Assembly (NCBI GenBank): GCA_028820655.1
Contig: JAPPIK010000056.1
Coordinates: forward strand, 337,880-401,879
Direction: 5' to 3'
DNA from: Candidatus Poribacteria bacterium
GTDB lineage: Bacteria; Poribacteria; WGA-4E; JAJDTR01
Length of the DNA stretch: 64,000 bases
The notes under the pieces: model-generated
Databases searched by the model: none
What the model saw: only the letters and a program-made list of their open reading frames with translations
Told to the model about the DNA's origin: nothing
Shown here: piece after piece, positions 18,481 through 27,636 of the stretch
Layout: the number at the start of each line of letters is the position of its first letter
How positions within the stretch are numbered: position 1 is the stretch's first letter
Translations under genes and position numbers: made by a program

Positions 18481-18544
18481 GAAACTCAGGAATCGGTCAA
18501 TACGTTTCGTAGACTACGATTTTGCCGCATAAGGAGGTGATTTC

Positions 18545-18661
18545 ATGGCACATAGCAAAAGTGGGCAGGTCAGGCGAAGAACGCAGATTCGCCACGCTCA
18601 AAAGCGGCGTTTGAAAAGGCAGAAACTAGCGCTCAAACAGAAGGGGAAGGGATCAAACTAG
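18545..18661 (+). CDS. 38-residue highly basic peptide
   Basis: A short gene below usual length cut-offs. The ATG at 18545 is preceded by AAGGAGGTGA, fully complementary to the 16S rRNA 3' end, with spacing 5. The product begins MAHSKSGQVRRRTQIRHAQK and continues with Arg/Lys-rich sequence (KRRLKRQK..LKQKGKGSN); 17 of 38 residues are Lys, Arg or His by rough count. Composition resembles small ribosome-associated proteins such as Thx/bS22-type peptides, but no homology is claimed. It lies 64 nt after the basic-N-terminus protein and converges on the nitroreductase gene, which ends at 18684. Confidence 0.7.
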   Translation: MAHSKSGQVRRRTQIRHAQKRRLKRQKLALKQKGKGSN

Positions 18662-18683
18662 ATTTAGTATTTGGCGCAGTAGG

Positions 18684-19496
18684 TCAAGTACTGGTATTAC
18701 CCGCAGGCTTGTATTTCTCAAATTGGGTAAAAGCGTAGGCGCCCAGACGAACAGATTTCCCTTCTGTGGAATTAAGGTAACCAAGCCTCAGAAGGCTGAC
18801 AATCTCGATGGCGGCGGGTAGATTGAAAATGTCGCGAACGCGCTCCCGATCCTGTTTGCGTTCAAGCGGAGCACTTACAAACTGGGTGCCGATATGAAGG
18901 GCAGTCGCCGCCAACATCAAGTTCTGAATCATCGCGCCCATGCCAATCCACATCCAGCGGGCAGCACCGTCTCCCGGCGGACGTCTGTTGGTATTCATCA
19001 GAACCAAAATAAGCAGCGGCGATGTCCGTACCAAGCTTGAAATCTCCTTTGCAGGCATCTTTCCCGCTCCGAGATGTCCCAAGACGCCGAGGTGTTTCGC
19101 GTTCTTCACCAAGGGATGGAGTATGGTCGGATCCTTGGACACGATTTGTGGGAGGTTGACGTGATCGGCAAGCAATACACCATCGCGGGATTCTTCCCAT
19201 TCCTCCTCGGATAACCGCATCCAGCGACGGTTGTCATCAAGGAATTTTGTGTCCTTGAATTGTTCTGCGACAGATTTTTCCGTTAGGTCGGCAAGTGCAC
19301 CTTTCCCTTCAGTTTCACGAATCAACAATAATTCCCACGGTTGAACATTGAATGGTGACGGCGCCCATCGAGCGGCTTCCAGTAATAGATCGAGATCTTC
19401 AGATCGAATCGGCTTGTCTTGGAATTGACCTCGACAACTCCGACGTGCGGTAATTGCGTCGATGAGGCTCATTTCGGGCAGTTCCCTATCTTCCAT
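18684..19496 (-). CDS. Nitroreductase family oxidoreductase
   Basis: An FMN-dependent NAD(P)H oxidoreductase of the nitroreductase superfamily, acting in the cytoplasm on nitro compounds, quinones or similar. Evidence is the N-terminal IDAITARRSCRGQF..KPI (the 'RRS.R.F...PV' FMN phosphate-binding motif), then LLLEAARWAPSPFNVQPWEL, and the later GAMIQNLMLAATALHIGTQFV and VSLLRLGY segments. At 270 residues it has an insertion of roughly 50 residues in the middle compared with minimal members. It lies 74 nt downstream of the gamma-glutamyltransferase gene on the same strand and may be co-transcribed. Confidence 0.92.
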   Translation of the reverse strand: MEDRELPEMSLIDAITARRSCRGQFQDKPIRSEDLDLLLEAARWAPSPFNVQPWELLLIRETEGKGALADLTEKSVAEQFKDTKFLDDNRRWMRLSEEEWEESRDGVLLADHVNLPQIVSKDPTILHPLVKNAKHLGVLGHLGAGKMPAKEISSLVRTSPLLILVLMNTNRRPPGDGAARWMWIGMGAMIQNLMLAATALHIGTQFVSAPLERKQDRERVRDIFNLPAAIEIVSLLRLGYLNSTEGKSVRLGAYAFTQFEKYKPAGNTST

Positions 19497-19570
19497 CCTT
19501 GCACCTCATCTTTCTTTCTATCCTTTCTGAAACGTGTAATTCCCCTCAGCGTAGGTCTGCACTTGAAGGG

Positions 19571-21181
19571 TTAGTACCAGAGCGCCGACCCCTGAGATGC
19601 GCCCAGAAGCATGCCCGAGTCGGGATCTCTCATAATCATCTTTCGACTGCCGCCGGTTCCGTCTCGCGTTACTACGTGTCCCCATCGTTCCAATTCTTCA
19701 ACGGTTTCGTCCGAGAAGCGCTCATCCAACCGCAATACGAAGGGTTGTCCCGCATGGGAGGGGGATGCGCCAGGAAAACTAATCCACGTAGGAGCATCCA
19801 CCGCGCGCGCCGGAGGCATTCCAAAATCAATGGCGTTGGTGATTGCTTGAAAGTTCAATTGAGGCTGCATAAACCCGCCGGGCGTATTTCCGATAAAGAA
19901 CACTTCGTCGCCGCTGCAAACAATGTACGTATTCAGAGTGTGCATCGTGCGTTTCCCCGGCTTAAGCTGATTGGGATGCCCGTCATCAAACTCAAAACCT
20001 TGCACATATCCAATTCTGTCATTCAACACAATCCCGGTGCCATCAGCCACCAGCCCGGATCCGAAATTGCTTGAGAGGCTAATGATAAAAGACACGGCAT
20101 TGCCATCTTTATCGGCGACGGCAAGAGATGTTGTGTCACCATTGCGATAGATGTCCCCAGCCGTGGGTACGGTACTCGCTCGGTTCGGATGAATCTCCCT
20201 CCGGCGTTTCTCGGCGAATGATTTTGATAGTAGGGCATCTAGTGGGACATCCTCGAACTCTGGATCCCCGGAATACGCCAACCGGTCTGCGAACGCCAGT
20301 TTCTTGGCTTCAACCATGTGATGGATGTGAGAAGCACTGCCAAATCCCATCGTGGCAATATCGTAGCCCTCAAGAATATTGAGTTCTTCAAGAACAATGT
20401 GACCTTGTGACGGCAAAGTCGTTTGGTAGACGGTATGCCCTCGATAATCTGTTTGAATTGGTTCATAGATGTCCGAGGTGTGATTTTCAAAGTCCTCCAT
20501 CGTGAACAATCCGCCATTTGCTTCGGAACAGGCTACGATTGCTTGAGCGATTTCACCTTTATAGAAGGCATCTCGCCCTCCTTCCGCTACAAGACGTAGG
20601 CTTTTCCCCAAGTCGCTGTTTGTCAATACACCCGCGCGCTTCGATAGCGCTTCGTCCTTGCAGAAAACCTTTACGCTACTGGGAAACCTCCCGAGTTTGC
20701 CGTCCGCTGCCAAAGATTTTCGGTCTCCGGCTTTCATCAATAACCCCTCTTCCGCGAACTCGATTGCGGGCTGAAGGAGTTCCTCCAACGGCATCGTTCC
20801 GAAACGTTCAAGCACTTCCACGTAAGCATCGACTGCACCCGGCACGGAGGCTGAATGAATGCCGATTTCCGCCATGCGTGTCATTCCCAGCTTTTTGTAG
20901 TAGTCTACCGAAGCGGCGTAAGGAGCTCTGCCACTCCCGTTTATTCCAGTTACCTGCTTCGATTTGCCATCGTAGACCAAAATAAAGGCATCTCCTCCAA
21001 GTCCGCAGCGGCCAAGCCCAATGACATTCAGCGTGGCTGCAGTGGCGACCGAGGCGTCGACGGCATTGCCTCCCTCTTGTAATACTCTCAGTCCTACCAG
21101 AGAAGCCTGCGGAAATTCCGTGACAACAACACCGTTTTTCGCTACGCACAACTCGTTCTGCCAGTTGACCGCAAAGTCCAT
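19571..21181 (-). CDS. Gamma-glutamyltransferase family protein
   Basis: An N-terminal nucleophile hydrolase that cleaves or transfers gamma-glutamyl groups, for example from glutathione; the precursor cuts itself before a catalytic Thr. That site is Thr350 in NGDTTSLAVADKDGNAVSFI, matching the 'TTH..V.D..GNAV' start of the small subunit. The N-terminal part has VVVTEFPQASLVGLRVLQEG, GGNAVDASVA and GLGGDAF; the small subunit has SSNFGSG and GIVLNDRIGY. The final GGSRKMIMRDPDSGMLLGAS is typical. The frame runs upstream to 21274, but the ATG at 21181 with CAGGAGAC upstream is preferred. No signal peptide is visible with this start, so it may be cytoplasmic, unlike E. coli Ggt. Confidence 0.93.
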   Translation of the reverse strand: MDFAVNWQNELCVAKNGVVVTEFPQASLVGLRVLQEGGNAVDASVATAATLNVIGLGRCGLGGDAFILVYDGKSKQVTGINGSGRAPYAASVDYYKKLGMTRMAEIGIHSASVPGAVDAYVEVLERFGTMPLEELLQPAIEFAEEGLLMKAGDRKSLAADGKLGRFPSSVKVFCKDEALSKRAGVLTNSDLGKSLRLVAEGGRDAFYKGEIAQAIVACSEANGGLFTMEDFENHTSDIYEPIQTDYRGHTVYQTTLPSQGHIVLEELNILEGYDIATMGFGSASHIHHMVEAKKLAFADRLAYSGDPEFEDVPLDALLSKSFAEKRRREIHPNRASTVPTAGDIYRNGDTTSLAVADKDGNAVSFIISLSSNFGSGLVADGTGIVLNDRIGYVQGFEFDDGHPNQLKPGKRTMHTLNTYIVCSGDEVFFIGNTPGGFMQPQLNFQAITNAIDFGMPPARAVDAPTWISFPGASPSHAGQPFVLRLDERFSDETVEELERWGHVVTRDGTGGSRKMIMRDPDSGMLLGASQGSALWY

Positions 21182-21394
21182 AATCGTCTCCTGATGACCA
21201 GCTAATTTGTCAAACTCGGAAGCCCTAGCCCGTATTTTAGCCCAAAGAATACCTGAGAATAACACAGAGCACAAGAATTTATTGAAGAACGGCTTGGAAG
21301 CTTAGGCATAGCACTGAAAGAGAATGAAACGACGTAGGACATCGGACAGGGAAGGTCCGTACCGTCTTGCAGGAGGATCTCGCCGAGGATTTGC

Positions 21395-21423
21395 TTGACA
21401 CTGCAAAACCTCGGTAATATACT
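21395..21423 (+). promoter_or_regulatory. Consensus sigma-70 promoter for the nei/degT/phyH genes
   Basis: TTGACA (21395-21400), a 17-nt spacer and TATACT (21418-21423). It points at the glycosylase gene 100 nt downstream. The -10 box sits inside an inverted repeat listed separately, suggesting repression by an operator-bound protein. Confidence 0.8.
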
Positions 21424-21428
21424 ACCGA
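21411..21428. promoter_or_regulatory. Palindromic operator-like site over the -10 box
   Basis: TCGGTAATATACTACCGA: arms TCGGTA and TACCGA around a central ATATAC, symmetrical at 16 of 18 positions. The position exactly over the -10 hexamer is that of a classic repressor site. Confidence 0.55.
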
Positions 21429-21521
21429 TGGGCCGGTATCCGAATAGCAGTCATGGGGAAAGCTATCCCCGCTAGATCGTTTTGCATCGGAGTGAGTCGG
21501 CGTTGAAAGGAGCGGAAGATC

Positions 21522-22379
21522 GTGCCTGAAGGTCCCGAGATTGAGCGCGTGCGAGACGAGTTGCTGATTCTTGAGAACGTACGTTTACGGGAAGTGAGTT
21601 TTACACCATCGGCTTTGACGAACCAACGCTATCGGGAGCAACAGGACAGAGCAGCCTTAATTCGAGCAAAGGTACTTGAGAAACTTGAACGCCGAGGCAA
21701 ATACTTAATCTGGTGGTTTGAGAGTTTACCTGCGCTGAATCATTTCGGCATGACAGGGACGTGGAGTCTTGAGAAATCAGCGGAGGGACCGGCAACTTCA
21801 GAATCCTCAAAATATGCGAAGGTGATTTTGAATTTTGAAGGCGGCAATCGAGCAATCTTTGAGGATATGCGTAATTTCGGACGGTTTCAAGTTTATGACT
21901 CCGAAGAGGATATGCTTGCAAGAGTTCCCAGACTGAAAACGCTTGGTATCCACGGTTTGCAAGCAAACTTCCCTCAAAAGCGATTTGAGAAACTTTTGGA
22001 TCTGCCCGTCAGTCGGGACAAACCGTTGGCAGAAGCACTCACCTCTTCTCGCGTAGTCTCGGACATCGGGAACATGTATAAGTCGGAGATATTGTTTGTA
22101 GCGAAACTGAACCCTACCACAACCGCAACTCAACTTTCTTCCACCGAAAAGAGACGTTTGGGACGGGCAATTCGCCTCGTGCTAAAACGAGCGTATGAGA
22201 ACGACGGGGTCACTATAGAAGACGTTCAGTCTCCCTCCAGTCTCGAACAGCCCGTGGACGTGCATTATGTCTATGGAAAGAAAGGTCGCCCGTGCCCTTC
22301 TTGCGGGGAGGGCATCGAACGGTTCATTCAGAGCCAGAGATCGACATATTTCTGTCCGAAGTGCCAAGTACCCAAATAA
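21522..22379 (+). CDS. Fpg/Nei family DNA glycosylase (endonuclease VIII-like)
   Basis: Base excision repair enzyme that removes oxidised bases and cuts the abasic site. It starts at GTG (21522) with the Shine-Dalgarno AAAGGAG, so the mature N-terminus is PEGPEIE: catalytic Pro2 and Glu3. PEGPE is the Nei-type form (Fpg has PELPE). Other landmarks are RRGKYLIWWF, LNHFGMTG, FEDMRNFGRF, the helix-two-turn-helix VVSDIGNMYKSEILF, and a C-terminal zinc finger with C258, C261, C278 and C281 (CPSC...YFCPKC) carrying the conserved Arg in QRSTY. Substrate preference between pyrimidines and purines cannot be told. It is first in the transcript driven from 21395. Confidence 0.95.
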   Translation: MPEGPEIERVRDELLILENVRLREVSFTPSALTNQRYREQQDRAALIRAKVLEKLERRGKYLIWWFESLPALNHFGMTGTWSLEKSAEGPATSESSKYAKVILNFEGGNRAIFEDMRNFGRFQVYDSEEDMLARVPRLKTLGIHGLQANFPQKRFEKLLDLPVSRDKPLAEALTSSRVVSDIGNMYKSEILFVAKLNPTTTATQLSSTEKRRLGRAIRLVLKRAYENDGVTIEDVQSPSSLEQPVDVHYVYGKKGRPCPSCGEGIERFIQSQRSTYFCPKCQVPK

Positions 22380-22531
22380 CCCTTCTACCGTGTTCGGTCC
22401 AGCTTTCAAACCGCACGGGCAGGGCGGGCGCGGCATTGTTGCATCAGGTGGCGTCGTCGAACGTGATAGCCGAGACATGCTGCAATGACGGTGTATTGAC
22501 AGGTTTCTTGAAGGATCAGAAGGAGAAAGCG

Positions 22532-23899
22532 ATGGATAAGAGCACACTCGCGGTCGATGGGGGAGTCAAAACCATCGACGGATTCGAAGGGAGAGGCGAT
22601 CCTAAAATCGGTCACGAAGAATTCCTCGAAATGGCTGATACATGGGGCTATTCTCCCGACACGATTGATAAAATCCGTGCGGCAATTGTTGACGAGGAGT
22701 TGGACGGCGGACCGTTCCTTATCCGGTATAAATCTGAATCAAAAGTCGCTAAGATGGAACATGAAGCATCGCAGTTGCTCGATGTCAAGAATGTGCTGGC
22801 TGTGAGCAACGGGACGGCAGCACTGCATACGGCTTATGTCGCGGCGGATATAAATGAAGGTGATGAGGTCATCGTTCCCGGATACACCTTCATGGCGACC
22901 GCGATGGCGGCAGTGGTCGCAAGAGGCATCCCTATTTGGTGCGACATCGATGAATCCATGACGATCGATCCCACTGAGCTTGAGAAGCATATTACGCCGC
23001 ATACGAAAGCTATCGCCCCTGTGCATATGAATGGATACGTCTGTAATATGGATGCGGTCATGAAGATCGCGCGGGAACACAATCTAAGAGTAATCGAAGA
23101 CTGCGCTCAGGCGTGCGGCGTCAGTTTTCGCGGGCGCAGGGCGGGAACCATCGGGGACCTCGGCTGCTTCAGTATTAGCTCTTACAAGACTACGGGAGGC
23201 GGTGAAGGCGGGTTGGTGATATCGAATGATGATACACTGTTTGCCCGTGCTCAACAGTGGGCTGAGGGCGGCGGATTATGGCGCCCGGATCGATGTGCTG
23301 CAGCTCGTTGGGATGGGGAATTGTTCCCCGGTCTGAACTATCGACTGTCCGAGCTGGAAGGAAGTGTGGATCTCATTCAGATTCGCAAGGTAGATTCGCA
23401 ACTTCAGCGCTGGCGTGCTAACAAACGCCGAATCCTCGGCGCACTTCCCGTGTATTACGAACTCAGTCCTCAAGTTGTCCACGATATCGATGGCGAGATG
23501 GGACATAACATCGGGTTCTTTCCTGAAAGCACCGCAGATTCTGACCGGGTAGTTGCCGCATTGCGCGCCGAGGGTGTAGGATGTCACACCCGCGGGCAAA
23601 ACGCGGTGGGGGACTGGCACGCTTATCATTCCATGCAACCGATTATCGACAAGATGCCCGCCACTTCCGACGGTTGGCCCTGGAACCATCCGCATGCGGA
23701 TGAAATCGAGTATTCGCTTGACGCTTGTCCGCGAACGGCGGATCTTGTCGATAGACAGGTTCGAGTGTCGATTGATCAGTGGTGGACCGAGCGCGACTGC
23801 AAGCAGGTTGTGACGGCTCTCACCAAGGTTTTTGATGCACTATACACGCGCGACCCGTCGCATGAGAATTGGCTTTCAGCGGTCGCTCAATCGGGTTGA
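22532..23899 (+). CDS. DegT/DnrJ/EryC1/StrS family PLP-dependent aminotransferase
   Basis: A sugar aminotransferase-like enzyme, or a relative acting on another keto substrate, in the cytoplasm. The expected features are LAVSNGTAALHTAYVAADI..GDEVIVPGYTFMATAMAA, VIEDCAQACG (PLP-binding Asp), and the PLP lysine K219 in SISSYKTTGGGEGG. Length 455 is longer than the usual 370-400, with an N-terminal segment before the PLP fold. The open frame continues upstream to 22292 over the end of the glycosylase gene, but the ATG at 22532 has AAGGAG at the right spacing. It resembles the AHBA-synthase-like branch common in uncultured marine bacteria. The phytanoyl-CoA dioxygenase gene follows 98 nt later on the same strand. 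Confidence 0.92.
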   Translation: MDKSTLAVDGGVKTIDGFEGRGDPKIGHEEFLEMADTWGYSPDTIDKIRAAIVDEELDGGPFLIRYKSESKVAKMEHEASQLLDVKNVLAVSNGTAALHTAYVAADINEGDEVIVPGYTFMATAMAAVVARGIPIWCDIDESMTIDPTELEKHITPHTKAIAPVHMNGYVCNMDAVMKIAREHNLRVIEDCAQACGVSFRGRRAGTIGDLGCFSISSYKTTGGGEGGLVISNDDTLFARAQQWAEGGGLWRPDRCAAARWDGELFPGLNYRLSELEGSVDLIQIRKVDSQLQRWRANKRRILGALPVYYELSPQVVHDIDGEMGHNIGFFPESTADSDRVVAALRAEGVGCHTRGQNAVGDWHAYHSMQPIIDKMPATSDGWPWNHPHADEIEYSLDACPRTADLVDRQVRVSIDQWWTERDCKQVVTALTKVFDALYTRDPSHENWLSAVAQSG

Positions 23900-23997
23900 A
23901 CGGAGAAAGAGCGAGGTCATCGATTCGTTCCGATGTGTTGTAATCTGTTTAAGGGTTATGGCATACGGAGTATGCCTACAACTGCAGGAGGTGCGAA

Positions 23998-24771
23998 ATG
24001 CTTACCGCGTCTGAAATCAAAGCTTACCATGAAGATGGCTACCTCAAAGTCGAGCAACTATTTACGCCCGAAGAAACGGAGGAACTTGGCTCCGAGATGA
24101 TCCGGATCATCAATGAGTGGGGAGAGGAACGGATTGGATGGCCTGGACCGTGGCGCAGCCAATACTTGGTTGATGAAGAGCAACAAACAACCAAGGTAGT
24201 GTTCATGCACAACCCTCATTTCTACTCTGCGGTCTGGGGACGCGTGATTTTCCACCCTCGTTTGGTTGGCGCGGTGCAAGATTTTATTGGACCAGATGTT
24301 CAGTGGCACCACACGGTTCTACACGGCAAGGCTCCGGAGAAGGGCACGCCTTTTCCAATGCATCAGGATTATCCATTCTACCCGCACGACGGGCTGGATT
24401 TTGTCGACTGTCTAGTCCATTTGGATGATACCCCGCCCGAGAGCGGGCCATTGCGCGTTGTTCCGGGCAGCCACAAAAATGGGCCGCTCGAACACATTAC
24501 AGGATCAGACACCGCGCCACACCTACCTACGGACAAATACCATCCTGATTTTATACCGTCGGTTGCAATTCCCGCGAAGGCAGGCGATGTTATTTTCTTC
24601 AGTTACTGTCTTATTCATTGGTCGGAAGTGAATAGGACGAATGAGTGGCGCAGATCCGTTCGCTTTGGTTACCATAAGCCGGATATGCGGCCGGTGGGGC
24701 GCCCTCCGGAGGAAGTGTACAGCAATATTGTGGCTGGCGGATTCAGGGCGAACCACGAGGCGGCCGGTTAG
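23998..24771 (+). CDS. Phytanoyl-CoA dioxygenase (PhyH) family oxygenase
   Basis: A non-haem Fe(II)/2-oxoglutarate-dependent dioxygenase. The metal triad is visible: H122 and D124 in MHQDYPFYPHDG and H207 in CLIHWSEVNRT, with a downstream Arg-rich strand (WRRSVRFGYHKPD) that would bind 2-oxoglutarate. The segments DDTPPESGPLRVVPGSHKNG and AKAGDVIFFS are classic for the family. Length 257 is normal. AGGAGG precedes the ATG. In uncultured marine bacteria such proteins are highly multiplied and act on unknown small molecules, so the substrate is not assignable. Likely part of the transcript with the upstream glycosylase and aminotransferase genes. Confidence 0.93.
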   Translation: MLTASEIKAYHEDGYLKVEQLFTPEETEELGSEMIRIINEWGEERIGWPGPWRSQYLVDEEQQTTKVVFMHNPHFYSAVWGRVIFHPRLVGAVQDFIGPDVQWHHTVLHGKAPEKGTPFPMHQDYPFYPHDGLDFVDCLVHLDDTPPESGPLRVVPGSHKNGPLEHITGSDTAPHLPTDKYHPDFIPSVAIPAKAGDVIFFSYCLIHWSEVNRTNEWRRSVRFGYHKPDMRPVGRPPEEVYSNIVAGGFRANHEAAG

Positions 24772-25239
24772 CGGTTGGTCGTCCCGTTGGTTGCTCGTTT
24801 GAAAACGTTGGGTGCAGTTGGGAAGGTTAGTTTTGCAATCCTAAGAATCTCATGCCTTTCACTCGAAGTCGGTGATTTCAGTAGAGACAAGACAGGGTGG
24901 AAAGCCTTGATATAACGGGCATCCGATCAGTTTAGATATTACCTCTTTCGGCATGTTGTTATGAAACCATCGTCGCCGTCCGGCATGGCTCGACACGGCA
25001 CATGAGCACTTCCTATCAAAACCGAAGATGATGTCTTGCACAAGCCACTGGCTCGACTTTGTACATTATCGTTGAGTGACACAACTAACTCTAACGTATT
25101 CTTGGTGGTTCGCTTGAAACGTACTTAATGTAAGAAACGAGGTAGCTGCCTGAAAGGAGATCTCTTTGGGAACGCTATCCCGTGGGACCCACTATCGCCC
25201 TCCTTATTCAATAGGTTGCTCGTTATTCCCTCCCCGATC
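24772..25239. other. Convergent intergenic region, no gene seen
   Basis: 470 nt between two convergent genes. A short frame starting at TTG 25166 has AAAGGAG upstream but runs antisense into the aminotransferase gene and has low-quality sequence, so it is not called. No terminator with a T-run was found. Confidence 0.5.
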
Positions 25240-26523
25240 CTACCTTGTTCTGAGATGTCTGCTTACCTTTTTAATTGCTCTCGCAATGTCATGGATGTCT
25301 TCCTCGCTCAGGAACTGGGTTGCCCACTGTTGGTTAACCCTGGGTCTAGCATATCCGACAATCATCTGATCGTAAACTTTCTGTGCGTTCGGGGCTGTAT
25401 TCTCGTCGTATGATACGGGATTCGCATCGGGATGGTCGAACGGAAAACGGGAGTTGCCGAAGAGCCGTTGATCCCGCACCGCCTCATGCGAAAGGAAGAC
25501 GGGCCTCCCAAAAAAGTGCGGCGTGCACGAGATCCCTTCCGCCCGCATCGCCGCCGCAAAATCTTCCGGAGTAAAAGGTGCATCGTCCTTCACCTGCATC
25601 GCATAGAGCCAATATGTGTGTTTGCACCCGTCGAGTACCCGCTGCGGCACAACATAAGGATTCTTGCACAACTCGCTCAGCAAATCTCCCCGCGCCCGTC
25701 GCTGAGCGACCGTATTCCTCATTTTTCGCACTTGGGCTAACGCGACGGCGCCGCTCAACTCGTTCATCCGATAGTTCGGCGCGAAGATGACATACGTTGG
25801 CTGCCCCTCCCGAGACCGGTCCCACCCCTTGTCCATGAAGAGTTTACCCCGAGTTCCATAGTCATCGTTGTTTGTGATGGTTATTCCGCCATCCCCGCAG
25901 GAGATGTGCTTGGACTGTTGGAGGCTAAAACAGGCGATGTCGCCTATCGTGCCGACCAACCGTCCTTTGTATTCGCTCAGGTGCGCTTGCGAACAATCCT
26001 CGATGACCGTTAGATTGTGTCGTTTGGCAATACTCATTATGGCGTCCATGTCGCACGGGTTGCCGAACACATGCACCGCCATGATGGCTTTCGTTTTTTT
26101 CCTGATCTTCCGCTCAATGTCCTCCGGATGCATGTTGAAAGTGTCCCGCTGCACATCGCAAAAGATGGGGATTGCCGTTTGCGCGAGGATGGGGATGACA
26201 CTGCCGACGTCCGTAATGGGACCGACGATGATTTCATCTCCGGGCGAGGGATTCAACATCCCGACCGCGATGTGCAGGCTGGCTGTGCCGGACGAACTCG
26301 CTATGCCGTATTTTGCGCCGTGAATTCCGGCAAACTCGTTTTCAAATTGCTCGACCTTCGTCCCGCCGAAGCGGCTCATCACTCCTGAATCGATAACGTC
26401 CGTGAGTTCCCGCAGTTCCTCCCTTCCAAACTTATTTCCATCCGGCAGCGGTTTATTCCGGATAGGTTTTCCGCCATCTATCGCCAGATTTTCTTCAGGC
26501 ATTTGACATATTCCTTTATCCAA
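25240..26523 (-). CDS. DegT/DnrJ/EryC1/StrS family PLP-dependent aminotransferase
   Basis: The second member of this family in the window and clearly diverged from the first. It has LAIDGGKPIRNKPLP at the N-terminus, YGIASSSGTASLHIAVGML..PGDEIIVGPITD, VIEDCSQAHLSEY and the PLP lysine K205 in SLQQSKHISCGDGG. The C-terminal domain has GISCTPHFFGRPVF and two motifs typical of the fold. Length 427. Two start choices exist seven codons apart: the first ATG (26523) has GAAGGGG and the second (MPEENL) has AAAGGA. It has no close co-directional partner, since the next minus-strand gene ends at 26908, and the gene runs convergent to the PhyH gene. The substrate is unknown. Confidence 0.92.
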   Translation of the reverse strand: MDKGICQMPEENLAIDGGKPIRNKPLPDGNKFGREELRELTDVIDSGVMSRFGGTKVEQFENEFAGIHGAKYGIASSSGTASLHIAVGMLNPSPGDEIIVGPITDVGSVIPILAQTAIPIFCDVQRDTFNMHPEDIERKIRKKTKAIMAVHVFGNPCDMDAIMSIAKRHNLTVIEDCSQAHLSEYKGRLVGTIGDIACFSLQQSKHISCGDGGITITNNDDYGTRGKLFMDKGWDRSREGQPTYVIFAPNYRMNELSGAVALAQVRKMRNTVAQRRARGDLLSELCKNPYVVPQRVLDGCKHTYWLYAMQVKDDAPFTPEDFAAAMRAEGISCTPHFFGRPVFLSHEAVRDQRLFGNSRFPFDHPDANPVSYDENTAPNAQKVYDQMIVGYARPRVNQQWATQFLSEEDIHDIARAIKKVSRHLRTR

Positions 26524-26907
26524 TCCCCTTCATGAAGGCCAAGACTTCACATCATAATTGAGATATTAGGTGTTTTACCTTCGGAAAGAGAACCGACGCG
26601 AGAATGACTTCCAGCAGAAAGGACTGTCCATTCAGGGTTCTGCGAGTGCAAAATTCGAACGGAACTGTTCGTGGCAGGATTCTGATAGGTTCTTTGATAA
26701 CGGCGCGTTGGTGGTGTTACGTCATTCCGTTCCACTTAGGCTATGGGTAGCAGAATTTCGGATGGGAGGTTGGAATCCGCAGCAACTCAGAACAGGGGCA
26801 ATCTTAGTTGAATTTCCGAGATGTAACGACTGGAAAGATAAAAAGCGCACGGCTCATTCAGTGCAAGTGTATCTGTATATCGATTTACTTTGAAGGCCGT
26901 AAAAACC
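26524..26907. other. Intergenic region, nothing recognised
   Basis: 384 nt between two minus-strand genes. No conserved frame, clear promoter or terminator was recognised. Confidence 0.5.
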
Positions 26908-27636
26908 TTAATGACCGCCGACCTCGCCGACTTCAATATCAATTTCGTCTCGGTTCCGGATTCGTTCAACCAAGCCGTCGCGAATGTCGACGATTCGGTC
27001 GGATACATCAAGCATCTTCAGGTCATGGGTTGCCGAGATGACGGTGACGCCTTTTCCGCGGTTGAGGTCTCTTATCAGGTCAATGATTTCACGACCGGTA
27101 ATAGTATCAAGGTTGGCTGTGGGTTCGTCCGCCAAAATGATGGTCGGGTCGTTTGCAAATGCGCGGGCAATGGCAACGCGCTGGCGTTGTCCACCCGATA
27201 ACTCGTCGGGCCGGTGATGCGTCCGATCACCCAATCCAACTAGATTCAGCAGTTCCTCTCCCTTTTTGTTCCGATCCCTGTTCGACAACCCGGCAAATAT
27301 CATCGGCAAAGTTACGTTTTCCAACGCGCTCATGACCGGCAGTAGGTTGTAACTTTGGAAAATGTAGCCCACCCGGTGACAGCGAAACCATGCGATCTGG
27401 GAACGTGAGAGTTGGGACATGTCCTGTCCGTCAATATAGACGCTGCCTCCCGTGGGTCCATCCAAAGCGCCAATCATGTTAAATAGAGTTGACTTTCCAG
27501 AGCCCGAGGGTCCCATGAGCGAAATATATTCACCCCGTGCAATCTCTATGTTGATTCCGTCGAGCGCGCGCACCACATTCGTCCCCATGCGATACTCTTT
27601 AACCACATTTTCGGTTTTCACGACAGTTTCTGCCAT
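26908..27636 (-). CDS. ABC transporter ATP-binding protein, MacB/LolD type
   Basis: A nucleotide-binding subunit for a FtsX-like permease. Walker A is GPSGSGKST, the Q-loop lies in YIFQSYNLLPVMSALENV, the signature is LSGGQRQR and Walker B is IILADEPTANLD followed by the switch histidine in ATHD. This is the exact pattern of the LolD/MacB/FtsE group, which drives lipoprotein release, mechanotransmission across the envelope or peptide efflux, not import. Length 242. The start has AAGGAGGAA upstream. It lies 84 nt after the permease gene on the same strand, so the two form an operon. The last 25 residues are acidic (RNRDEIDIEVGEVGGH), beyond the usual end. Confidence 0.95.
   Translation of the reverse strand: MAETVVKTENVVKEYRMGTNVVRALDGINIEIARGEYISLMGPSGSGKSTLFNMIGALDGPTGGSVYIDGQDMSQLSRSQIAWFRCHRVGYIFQSYNLLPVMSALENVTLPMIFAGLSNRDRNKKGEELLNLVGLGDRTHHRPDELSGGQRQRVAIARAFANDPTIILADEPTANLDTITGREIIDLIRDLNRGKGVTVISATHDLKMLDVSDRIVDIRDGLVERIRNRDEIDIEVGEVGGH

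Noticed and set aside
25166-25369. 67-codon frame from TTG with AAAGGAG upstream
   Set aside because: Runs antisense into the aminotransferase gene and has no coding character.
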